Of a stretch of DNA of 32,718 nucleotides, positions 26,172 to 32,718 are shown piece after piece (position 1 is the stretch's first letter; each line of letters opens with the position of its first letter). This DNA comes from Cellulomonas algicola. GTDB taxonomy: Bacteria > Actinomycetota > Actinomycetes > Actinomycetales > Cellulomonadaceae. Where the stretch lies: assembly GCF_003851725.1 (NCBI RefSeq), contig NZ_BHYL01000084.1:1-32718 (forward strand). Reading direction: 5' to 3'. Under the pieces are notes generated by a model that saw nothing but the letters and a program-made list of their open reading frames with translations, was not told the origin of the DNA and searched no databases. A program made the position numbers and the translations under genes.

Positions 26172-27527
26172 ATGGTGCGCCCCGCCCCGACGGTCGTCTT
26201 CACCCCGCCACCCACCCCGAACGGTGCCCTGCACGTCGGCCACGTCGGTGGTCCGTACCTGCGGGCCGACCTGTACGTGCGCCTCGTGCGGCTGCTCGAG
26301 GACCGCGAGATCCGGCACGTCAGCCACGTCGACACGTACCAGTCGTACGTCGCGAAGAAGGCCGTGGAGGTGGGTGCGGAGCCCGACGCGCTGTCCCGCG
26401 AGTACACCGGCCGGATCCGCGCGGACTTCGACGCCTACGCCCTGAGCCACGACGCGTTCGGCGACAACCGCGATCCCGAGTACCTGCGCTTCCTGCGCGA
26501 GGGCGTGCAGGCGCTCACCGACGTCGTGACGGTCGTCGAGCGCGAGGTGCCGCGGTGCGAGGGCTGCGGGCGCACGCAGCTCGAGGCGTACGCGCGCTCG
26601 GCGTGCACCGGCTGCCTGCACGACGCCTACCTCAACGTGTGCGAGAACTGCTCGCTCCCGCAGCAGGTCGACGACGCGCTCGGCCTGCTGTGCACGCAGT
26701 GCCGCACGGCGGCGGGCGGCACGACGACGGCCCGCTTCCTGTCGTTCGACGCCGGCGCCGTCGCGGCGGTCGAGGACACGATGCGGCACCGGCACGGGGC
26801 GTCCCGTCGGGCGTCGGCGCTGTTCGACCGGCTCGGCCCGCACCTCGCGCTGTGGCAGTTCGAGTCGCCGTACGGCATCGCCGTCGACGACTCCGGGCTG
26901 GTGCTGAACCCGTGGGTCGAGATCTTCTTCCACCACACGTGGTGCCTGCTCCAGGAATGCGGCGTCGACACCCGGCTGCCGTTTTCCGAGGCCGTGGCCG
27001 AGCTGAATCGTCGGGACCCCGACGTGATCTATTTCTTCGGCGTCGACAACACCTACTACTACGCGTTCCTGTTCACCGCGCTGGCGCAGGCGCTCGTCAT
27101 TCGTCCGATGGTGCCGTCGCGCGTGAAGATCAACCATTTCATGCACCTGCGCGGCGCGAAGATCTCGTCGAGCCGGGGCAACGTCGTGTGGGCGGACGAG
27201 CTCGTCGGGACCGCTCCGGTCGAGGTGCTGCGCACCCGCCTCGCCCGGTCGTGCCCCGAGTACGCGCCGCGCGAGCTGGCCGACGACGGGCCGCCGCTCA
27301 GCCCGGCACCCCCGGTCGGCGTCCCACCGGCCGGTGAGGGCCCGCGCGAGCTCGACGTCGTCCGTGCGCGGCTCGCGGACCTCGCCGCGATCGACGCGTT
27401 CTCGGTCGAGCGCCTCGTCGACGTCCTCGACAAGGGGCGGGAGCGCGCCCGCGCCGTCGGTGGCGGCGACGCGGACGCGATCGACGACTACCTCGCGCAC
27501 GTCTGCCGCGAGCTCCAGCTCGCGTAG
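26172..27527 (+). CDS. MetRS-like class I synthetase without a normal anticodon domain
   Basis: This 451-residue protein has the class I aminoacyl-tRNA synthetase catalytic fold and is closest to methionyl-tRNA synthetase. HVGH at 21-24 is the HIGH motif (in TPPPTPNGALHVGHVGG) and KISSS at 330-334 the KMSKS motif. The inserted zinc region has four CxxC pairs (Cys129/132, 145/148, 157/160, 174/177), as in two-knuckle MetRS. After KISSS only about 117 residues remain, with a Pro-rich linker (SPAPPVGVPPAGEGP) and a short helical end, so a full anticodon-binding domain is missing. Some codons near 26940-27130 are less GC-rich than the neighbours. Family knowledge: similar trimmed synthetases, such as MshC, join an amino acid to an amine. 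In this cluster the amine could be 2-aminoethylphosphonate (inference). Confidence 0.88.
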   Translation: MVRPAPTVVFTPPPTPNGALHVGHVGGPYLRADLYVRLVRLLEDREIRHVSHVDTYQSYVAKKAVEVGAEPDALSREYTGRIRADFDAYALSHDAFGDNRDPEYLRFLREGVQALTDVVTVVEREVPRCEGCGRTQLEAYARSACTGCLHDAYLNVCENCSLPQQVDDALGLLCTQCRTAAGGTTTARFLSFDAGAVAAVEDTMRHRHGASRRASALFDRLGPHLALWQFESPYGIAVDDSGLVLNPWVEIFFHHTWCLLQECGVDTRLPFSEAVAELNRRDPDVIYFFGVDNTYYYAFLFTALAQALVIRPMVPSRVKINHFMHLRGAKISSSRGNVVWADELVGTAPVEVLRTRLARSCPEYAPRELADDGPPLSPAPPVGVPPAGEGPRELDVVRARLADLAAIDAFSVERLVDVLDKGRERARAVGGGDADAIDDYLAHVCRELQLA

Positions 27528-27529
27528 CA

Positions 27530-27610
27530 GCCGCACACCCGGGCACTGCCGCCGCACACGCGGGCACTGCCGCCCACGCACGGGCACCGCTGCCCACGCA
27601 CGAGCACCGC
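27530..27610. repeat. 20-21-bp tandem repeat between synthetase-like gene and pepM
   Basis: Four imperfect copies of CGCCCACGCACGGGCACCGC run from 27530 to 27610 (27530-27549, 27550-27570, 27571-27590, 27591-27610). The whole 207-bp gap has no gene. A clear ribosome binding site (CAGGAGG, 27718-27724) ends it before the pepM gene, and no promoter is obvious, so the repeats may lie within a transcribed leader. Confidence 0.65.
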
Positions 27611-27734
27611 GACCACGCACGACGGTCGCGACCCAGCACCGCACCGCACCCGGCGACCGTCGGCGCGCGCCGCCCCGGCGGCACCGCGCCCTGCCGCCGT
27701 CCGAGCACGCCACTCCTCAGGAGGTTCGTCCGCC

Positions 27735-28679
27735 ATGACCCGCACCGACCACCCCGCCGTCCCCGTCCCCGCCCGCCGGACCACGCTGCGCGAGCTGTTC
27801 GACGCGCCCGGCCTGGTGCGGATCGTCGGCGCGCACAACCCGCTCGGCGCCCGGCTCGCGGAGCGCGCCGGCTTCGACGGCGTGTGGGCGAGCGGCCTGG
27901 AGGTCTCGGCGTCGCAGGGCGTGCCGGACGCCGACATCCTCACGATGAGCGACCTGCTGAGCGTGTCCGCGTCGATGGCGTCGGCGGTGCGCATCCCCGT
28001 CGTCTCCGACTGCGACGCGGGCTACGGCAACGTCCCGCAGGTCATGCACATGGTGCGCCGGTACGAGGCGGCCGGGATCTCGGCGGTGACGATCGAGGAC
28101 AAGCTCTTCCCGAAGATGAACAGCTTCGTCGCGAGCAACCAGAGCCTGCTCCCGGTCGAGGCGTTCTGCGGCAAGATCTCCGCGGCCGCCGCGGCGCGGA
28201 CGGGCGACCTGCTCGTGATCGCGCGCATCGAGGCGCTCATCGCGGGGCACGACCTGGACGAGGCGCTGTCCCGGGCGCACGCGTACGAGGCGGCGGGCGC
28301 GGACGCGGTGCTCATCCACGCCAAGGACCGGTCGCCCGACGTCGTGCTCGAGTTCCTCGAGCGCTGGTCGTCACCGCTGCCCGTCGTGGTGGTGCCGACG
28401 ACGTACCACACCGTCACCGCGACGGAGCTCGAGGACGCGGGCGCGAAGATGGTCGTGTACGCGAACCACGGGCTGCGCGCGCTCATCACGGCGGTGTCGG
28501 AGACCTTCTCGTCGATCCTGCGCGACGGTCGCACGTCGCGGTTCGAGGACGACATCGCGACCGTCGAGGACGTCTTCGAGCTCCAGGGCCTGCGCGACAT
28601 GCTCGACGAGGAGCGCCGGCACGACGCCGCGGGTGTCGAGCACGCGCTCGCCGCCGCACCGCTGGCGAACCGCTCGTGA
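27735..28679 (+). CDS. aepX: Phosphoenolpyruvate phosphomutase
   Basis: PEP mutase makes the first carbon-phosphorus bond of nearly all known phosphonates by turning phosphoenolpyruvate into phosphonopyruvate. The 314-residue protein has the signature EDK-x5-NS (Glu121, Asp122, Lys123, then Asn129 and Ser130, as EDKLFPKMNS), which separates true mutases from isocitrate and methylisocitrate lyases and from oxaloacetate hydrolases. VSDCDAGYGN holds the Mg-binding Asp residues, and the N-terminal GFDGVWASGLEVSAS fits the family. CAGGAGG stands ten bases before the ATG. Its stop overlaps the next start by four bases. pepM is another symbol for it. Very secure. Confidence 0.96.
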   Translation: MTRTDHPAVPVPARRTTLRELFDAPGLVRIVGAHNPLGARLAERAGFDGVWASGLEVSASQGVPDADILTMSDLLSVSASMASAVRIPVVSDCDAGYGNVPQVMHMVRRYEAAGISAVTIEDKLFPKMNSFVASNQSLLPVEAFCGKISAAAAARTGDLLVIARIEALIAGHDLDEALSRAHAYEAAGADAVLIHAKDRSPDVVLEFLERWSSPLPVVVVPTTYHTVTATELEDAGAKMVVYANHGLRALITAVSETFSSILRDGRTSRFEDDIATVEDVFELQGLRDMLDEERRHDAAGVEHALAAAPLANRS

Positions 28680-29818
28680 CGACGCTCGTCGACGCGCCCG
28701 CGGTGCTCGAGGCCGACGCGTTCCTCGACGTCCTCGCGGCGCGCGGGCTCGGACCGGTCGTCGGGGTGCCGTGCTCGTTCCTGGCCCCCGCGATCCGGCG
28801 CATGGAGGACGGCGCGGACGTCGAGTACCTGGCCGCGGCGAACGAGGGCGAGGCGGTCGCGATCGCCGTCGGTGCACGGCTGGGCGGGCGGCGGCCCGTC
28901 GTCGTCATGCAGAACTCCGGGCTCGGCAACGCCGTGAACCCGCTGACGTCGCTCGCGAGCACGCTCGAGGTGCCCGTGCTGCTGCTCGTCACGTGGCGCG
29001 GCGAGCCGGGCTTCCCGGACGAGCCGCAGCACCGGCTCATGGGCGAGATCACGCCCGACCTGCTCGACGCGATGGGCGTGCGGCACGAGATCCTCCCGTC
29101 CGACCCGGTGGTGCTCGGCGAGCGCGTCGACGACGCGCTGCGGCACCTGGACGCGACCGGTCGGCCGTTCGCGTTCGTCGTGCGCAAGGGCACGTTCGAG
29201 AAGGCCGTGCCGCGACCGCCCGCGGACGACGACGGCGGCGCCGGCCGTCCGCCGCTGCGCGCCGAGGTGCTGGGCGCGGTGGTCGACGCCGTCGGGCCCG
29301 AGACCGTGCTCGTCGCGACGACCGGCTACACCGCGCGCGAGCTCGCCGCCGGGTGGGACCGCCCGGAGAACCTGTACGTCGTCGGGTCGATGGGGTGCGC
29401 GTCGAGCGTCGCGCTGGGCCTCGCGACCGCCGCGCCCGACCGGCGGGTCGTGGTGCTCGACGGCGACGGCGCCGCGCTCATGCGGCTCGAGGCGCTCGCG
29501 ACGATCGGCGCGGTGCAGCCGCCGAACCTCGTGCACCTGGTCCTCGACAACGGGTCGTACGAGTCGACCGGGGGGCAGCGCACGTCGTCGGCGCACGTCG
29601 ACCTCGTGGGGGTCGCGCGGGCCTGCGGGTACGGCGACGCCCGGAGTGCGACGACCCCGTCCGCGGTCGCGGAGGCCGTGCGCGGCGCGACCGGCACGAC
29701 GTTCGTGCACGTGCCCGTGAGTCCCGGCACCGACCCGGACCTGCCGCGGCCGTCGATCCAGCCGCCCGACGCCGCCCGTCGCCTCGCGGCCGCGCTCGCG
29801 TCGGAGGTGCGGCCGTGA
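28676..29818 (+). CDS. aepY: Phosphonopyruvate decarboxylase
   Basis: This thiamine-diphosphate enzyme of 380 residues turns phosphonopyruvate into phosphonoacetaldehyde and so makes the unfavourable mutase step irreversible. GVPCSFLAPAIRRM and AANEGEAVAIAVGARLGG (with the catalytic Glu) and MQNSGLGNAVNPLTSL are typical of the enzyme's N-terminal half; the cofactor-binding half has GSMGCASSVALGLA and GDGAALMRLEAL (GDG from 263), then LDNGSYESTGGQ. Both halves are intact. The GTG start at 28676 overlaps the aepX stop (GTGA), and its own stop overlaps the next gene the same way. ppd is another symbol. Confidence 0.95.
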   Translation: MTTLVDAPAVLEADAFLDVLAARGLGPVVGVPCSFLAPAIRRMEDGADVEYLAAANEGEAVAIAVGARLGGRRPVVVMQNSGLGNAVNPLTSLASTLEVPVLLLVTWRGEPGFPDEPQHRLMGEITPDLLDAMGVRHEILPSDPVVLGERVDDALRHLDATGRPFAFVVRKGTFEKAVPRPPADDDGGAGRPPLRAEVLGAVVDAVGPETVLVATTGYTARELAAGWDRPENLYVVGSMGCASSVALGLATAAPDRRVVVLDGDGAALMRLEALATIGAVQPPNLVHLVLDNGSYESTGGQRTSSAHVDLVGVARACGYGDARSATTPSAVAEAVRGATGTTFVHVPVSPGTDPDLPRPSIQPPDAARRLAAALASEVRP

Positions 29819-30978
29819 CGCGCGTCGTGCTGCTGAACCCGGGGCCGGTGATGACGGCCGACGAGGTCCGCGAGGCCCTCGCCGGTCCGGACCTGTGCCA
29901 CCGGGAGGCCGACTTCGGCGACCTGCTGGCGCGCGTGCGGCACGAGCTCACCGACCTGTGCGGCGGCACCGGCTCGCACGGCACCGTCGTCCTCACGTCG
30001 TCCGGCACGGGCGCGGTCGAGGCGGCCGTCGCGAGCGCCGTACCGCCCGACGGCGTCGTCCTCACGCTCGAGAACGGGCACTACGGCGAGCGCATGCGCC
30101 AGATCGCGCAGTCGCACGGCATCCCCGTCCGCCGGTTCGAGGTGCCGTGGGGACGCCCGCTCGACGCGCGCGACGTCGCGGCCCGGCTCGCCGCGGAGCC
30201 GCAGGTCACGCACGTGACGCTCGTGCACCACGAGACGAGCACGGCCATGCTCAACGATCTGCCCGGCATCGCGCGCGTCGTCGCCGACGCGGGCCGGTCG
30301 CTGGTCGTCGACGCCGTGAGCAGCGTCGGGTGCGAGGAGGTCGACGTCGCGGCGCACGGCGTCGACTGGCTCGCGGGGACGTCGAACAAGTGCCTCGAGG
30401 GCATGCCCGGGCTGTCGTTCGTCACCGCGCGCGCCGACCTGCTCGACGCGCTCGACGGGCGCCCCGGACGCGGGTACACGGTCGACCTCGGCCGGCACCA
30501 CCGGGCCCAGGCGCGCGCGGGCGTCCCGGCCTTCACGCCCGCCGTCCCCACGTTCTACGCCCTCGAGGTCGCGCTGCGCCGGCTGCGCACGGAGACCGTG
30601 GCCGGTCGACGCGCCCGCTACGGGCGGCTCGCGGACCTGCTGCGCGACGGGCTCGCCGAGCGGGGGTTCGCGGTGCACCTCGACCCCGCCGAGCGTGCGT
30701 CCTCGCTCACGTCGCTCGACCTGCCGCCCGGCCTCGGGTACGCCGAGCTGCACGCCGGCCTGCGGGCGCGCGGCTACGTCGTCTACGCGTCGCAGGAGCA
30801 CCTGCGCGACCAGGCGTTCCGGGTCGCGACGATGGGCACGCTGACCGAGGACGAGGTCCGCGCGTTCCTGGCCGCGCTCGACGAGGTCGTCGCCGCCACG
30901 CCGCGCACGGGGCCTCGGCACGAGCGCGAACGACGGCACACGGGTCCGTCGCACGCCGTCGCGCCGGTGGCGCCGTGA
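29815..30978 (+). CDS. aepZ: 2-aminoethylphosphonate-forming class-V transaminase
   Basis: This PLP transaminase of 387 residues most likely converts phosphonoacetaldehyde to 2-aminoethylphosphonate, the usual third step. It resembles 2-aminoethylphosphonate-pyruvate transaminase (PhnW): LLNPGPVMTADEVREAL opening, SSGTGAVEAAVAS, VHHETSTAMLNDLPGIA, VDAVSSVGCEEVD and GTSNKCLEGMPG with PLP-Lys192. PhnW often works in catabolism, but with aepX and aepY just before it the biosynthetic direction is much more likely. The last 25 residues are a basic, low-complexity tail. The start overlaps the aepY stop, and its stop overlaps the next start, each by GTGA. Confidence 0.9.
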   Translation: MTRVVLLNPGPVMTADEVREALAGPDLCHREADFGDLLARVRHELTDLCGGTGSHGTVVLTSSGTGAVEAAVASAVPPDGVVLTLENGHYGERMRQIAQSHGIPVRRFEVPWGRPLDARDVAARLAAEPQVTHVTLVHHETSTAMLNDLPGIARVVADAGRSLVVDAVSSVGCEEVDVAAHGVDWLAGTSNKCLEGMPGLSFVTARADLLDALDGRPGRGYTVDLGRHHRAQARAGVPAFTPAVPTFYALEVALRRLRTETVAGRRARYGRLADLLRDGLAERGFAVHLDPAERASSLTSLDLPPGLGYAELHAGLRARGYVVYASQEHLRDQAFRVATMGTLTEDEVRAFLAALDEVVAATPRTGPRHERERRHTGPSHAVAPVAP

Positions 30979-32718
30979 CGCGTCCCCTGCGCGTCGCCGT
31001 CGTCGGGGGAGGCCCCCGGGCGACGTACGCCCTCGAACGGCTCAGCGCCCACGCAGACGCCCTGACGGTCGGCCGGACGCTCGAGGTGCACCTCTTCGAG
31101 CGGACCGGGCGGTTCGGCGCCGGGTCCGTGCACGACCCGCGGCAGCCGCTCACCGCGGTCCTCAACCGCACCGCGGACGAGGTGTCGTTCGCGGCCGACG
31201 AGACCGTGACCGGCGCGGGTCCGTTGCGCCCGCCCACCGAGCGTCCGACGCTCGCGCGGTGGATCGCGCAGCGGTCGGACGGTGTGCCCGAAGAGCCTGC
31301 GGCGTGGCCGCCGCGCGCCGTGCACGGCGCCGCGCTCGAGGAGCGGCTCGCCCGGTTCGCCGCCGACCTGGAGCGCACCGGGCGCGCGCACGTGCACCGG
31401 CACGCCGTCGAGGTCGTCGAGCTCCGCGAGGTTCGGCGCGCCGACCGCCTGCCCGGCGACCGCCTGCCCGGCGACCGCCTGCCCGGCGCCGGCGGGCGCG
31501 TGGCCGCCAGCGGCGGACCCGTCGACGAGACCGCCCACGGTGGCGGCACCGCCCCCGGGTGGCCTGACGGCCCGCTCGACGTCGTGGCCGCCGACGGGCG
31601 CACGTGGACGGTCGACGACGTCCTGCTCGTGACCGGCCACGGCTCGCCCCGACCCGCGCACCCGGCGGGAGACCCGTGCGCCGGACCCGGCGATCACGCG
31701 GCCGTGCACGTCACCCGCGCCTACCCGCTGGACGGCCGCGGCTCGGTCGCCGACGTGCCCGCCGGGTCCCGCGTCGCGCTCGTCGGCACGGGCATGACGG
31801 CCCTCGACGTGCTGATCGCGCTCACGGCGGGGCGCGGCGGCCGGTTCGCGCGTGCACGCGGCGGGCGGCTCACGTACCTGCGGTCCGGCGCGGAGCCGTC
31901 GGCGATCCACTGCACGAGCGGTTCGGGGGTGTTCCCGTACGCGCGGCCCGCGGTGCTGTCGACCGTGAGCCCGTTCGTCGACACGCGCGGCGGACGTTTC
32001 CTCCGGCACGACGTCCTGCCGCGGCTGCGCCGGTCGCGCGGCGGCCCGCGCGAGGGCGGCGGGGACGGCACGGGAGCGCTCGACGTCGAGCGCGACCTGC
32101 TGCCGCTGATCGTCCTCGAGATGGCCTTCCAGCACGACGCGACGCTGCGCGGCCTCGACGCCGCGCGCGACGCGGCGACCCGCGTGCAGGACGCCGTCGA
32201 CGCGTTCCTGGACGGCGGCCCCACCGGCCGGACGGGCGACGACGGCCGGCCCGACGCGCTCGCCCGGCTCCTGCTCGCGCACACCGGCGACGTCGACGAG
32301 GCCGACCGGTTCGACTGGGACGCGCTCGTCGACCCGCTCGCGACCGGCGACGACCTGGCCGACGTGATCGACCTCGACGTGCAGCGCGCGCACCAGGGCG
32401 TCGGCGTGAGCCCGCACCTCACTGCCCGCAACGGCGTGTGGCGGGACCTGCGCGGCGTCATCTCGGCGGCCGTCGACGACGGCGGGCTCACGGCCACGTC
32501 GCACCGACGGTTCGTCGAGCGCGTGGTGCCGTGGCACAACCGGTTCGCGAACGGGGCGTCTCCCGAGGTGATGGCGCGGGTCGCGGCACTGCTGCGGTCC
32601 GGCCTCGTGCGCGTCGACCGTGACGCTCCCGCCGACCGCGACGCCCCCGCGGCCCGCGTCGACGCCCGCGACCTCGGGCCGACACGCGGGCGTCGCGGGC
32701 CGTGCGCCGTGCCGGCGG
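30975..32718 (+). CDS. FAD/NAD(P)-binding oxidoreductase (partial at 3' end)
   Basis: The reading frame begins with GTG overlapping the aepZ stop and stays open past the window edge, so at least 581 residues are seen and the C-terminus is missing. VAVVGGGPRATYALERL at 6-22 is a dinucleotide-binding motif; LFERTGRFGAGSVHD fits the FAD-binding end of the first fold, and VALVGTGMTALDVLIAL at about 268 is a second nucleotide-binding motif. The architecture suggests the NAD_binding_9-type flavoproteins, whose members are mostly uncharacterised and partly resemble N-hydroxylating monooxygenases. A DRLPG triplet repeat lies at 157-171. Its place at the end of the phosphonate operon implies a tailoring oxidation or N-hydroxylation; the reaction is unknown. 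Confidence 0.85.
   Translation, partial: MTRPLRVAVVGGGPRATYALERLSAHADALTVGRTLEVHLFERTGRFGAGSVHDPRQPLTAVLNRTADEVSFAADETVTGAGPLRPPTERPTLARWIAQRSDGVPEEPAAWPPRAVHGAALEERLARFAADLERTGRAHVHRHAVEVVELREVRRADRLPGDRLPGDRLPGAGGRVAASGGPVDETAHGGGTAPGWPDGPLDVVAADGRTWTVDDVLLVTGHGSPRPAHPAGDPCAGPGDHAAVHVTRAYPLDGRGSVADVPAGSRVALVGTGMTALDVLIALTAGRGGRFARARGGRLTYLRSGAEPSAIHCTSGSGVFPYARPAVLSTVSPFVDTRGGRFLRHDVLPRLRRSRGGPREGGGDGTGALDVERDLLPLIVLEMAFQHDATLRGLDAARDAATRVQDAVDAFLDGGPTGRTGDDGRPDALARLLLAHTGDVDEADRFDWDALVDPLATGDDLADVIDLDVQRAHQGVGVSPHLTARNGVWRDLRGVISAAVDDGGLTATSHRRFVERVVPWHNRFANGASPEVMARVAALLRSGLVRVDRDAPADRDAPAARVDARDLGPTRGRRGPCAVPA
31442..31486 (+). repeat. Three exact 15-bp repeats inside the flavoprotein gene
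   Basis: CGACCGCCTGCCCGG occurs three times without change at 31442-31456, 31457-31471 and 31472-31486. In frame it reads DRLPG three times (residues 157-171), in what is probably a surface loop. Exact copies point to a recent expansion by slippage. Confidence 0.85.

Noticed and set aside
26172-27527. Housekeeping methionyl-tRNA synthetase (metG)
   Set aside because: The anticodon-binding part is too short, and the gene is embedded in a phosphonate operon after a cupin gene. I cannot see the rest of the genome, so this is rejected as unlikely, not as impossible.
27530-27610. CRISPR array
   Set aside because: The 20-bp units are adjacent without spacers and diverge from each other; no cas gene is near.
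27735-28679. Isocitrate or methylisocitrate lyase family member
   Set aside because: EDK-x5-NS is the mutase signature; lyases carry a KKCGH-type catalytic loop instead, and aepY and aepZ follow directly.

Overview
The window comes from a very GC-rich actinobacterium. Codons end almost always in G or C, GTG starts and GTGA stop/start overlaps are common, and it carries clpC, an actinobacterial DUF4854-like lipoprotein and a cytoplasmic GH3 glucosidase with its own TetR regulator. I read it as probably Cellulomonas or a near relative (inference; no rRNA gene or species marker is present).

Bases 1-14500 hold ordinary chromosomal genes: D-aminoacyl-tRNA deacylase (dtd), a lipoprotein, a secreted Ig-like/peptidoglycan-binding protein, an 855-bp gene-free stretch, a GH3 beta-glucosidase with a convergent TetR regulator, a small membrane protein, a macrodomain deacetylase, an MMPL/RND transporter, an alpha/beta hydrolase, a class-V PLP enzyme with a RidA-type protein, and a Cof-type HAD phosphatase. 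The gene-free stretch (3072-3927) has a strong terminator, two copies of a hairpin whose 7-nt loop is identical and whose closing base pair has covaried, six DnaA-box-like 9-mers in 90 bp, and a TetR-type operator in front of the glucosidase. Bases 14500-17282 are clpC with its control region and a strong terminator.

Bases 17289-24170 form a uronate-use locus. A TRAP transporter (dctP-dctQ-dctM), KduI, an IclR regulator and KduD lie on the plus strand, and a DUF4862-like protein is divergent. A well-formed promoter (TTGACC-17-TACCGT) with a perfect 6-3-6 palindrome just downstream of the predicted start site lies between the two arms. The simplest reading is import of (unsaturated) uronates, conversion by KduI and KduD to 2-keto-3-deoxygluconate, and control by the IclR protein.

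After two minus-strand genes of unknown function (24237-25583) comes the most interesting part, 25584 to the window end: a phosphonate biosynthesis cluster. PEP mutase (with the diagnostic EDK-x5-NS motif), phosphonopyruvate decarboxylase and a 2-aminoethylphosphonate transaminase are joined by GTGA overlaps to an FAD/NAD(P)-binding protein cut by the window edge. Upstream, behind a good promoter and an interleaved TGGACG palindrome array, lie a small cupin and a methionyl-tRNA-synthetase-like protein that keeps the HIGH and KMSKS-type motifs and four zinc CxxC pairs but lacks a normal anticodon-binding domain. I propose that the pathway makes 2-aminoethylphosphonate and that the synthetase-like enzyme joins an activated amino acid to it, as MshC does with a sugar amine in mycothiol synthesis. 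That step is inference.
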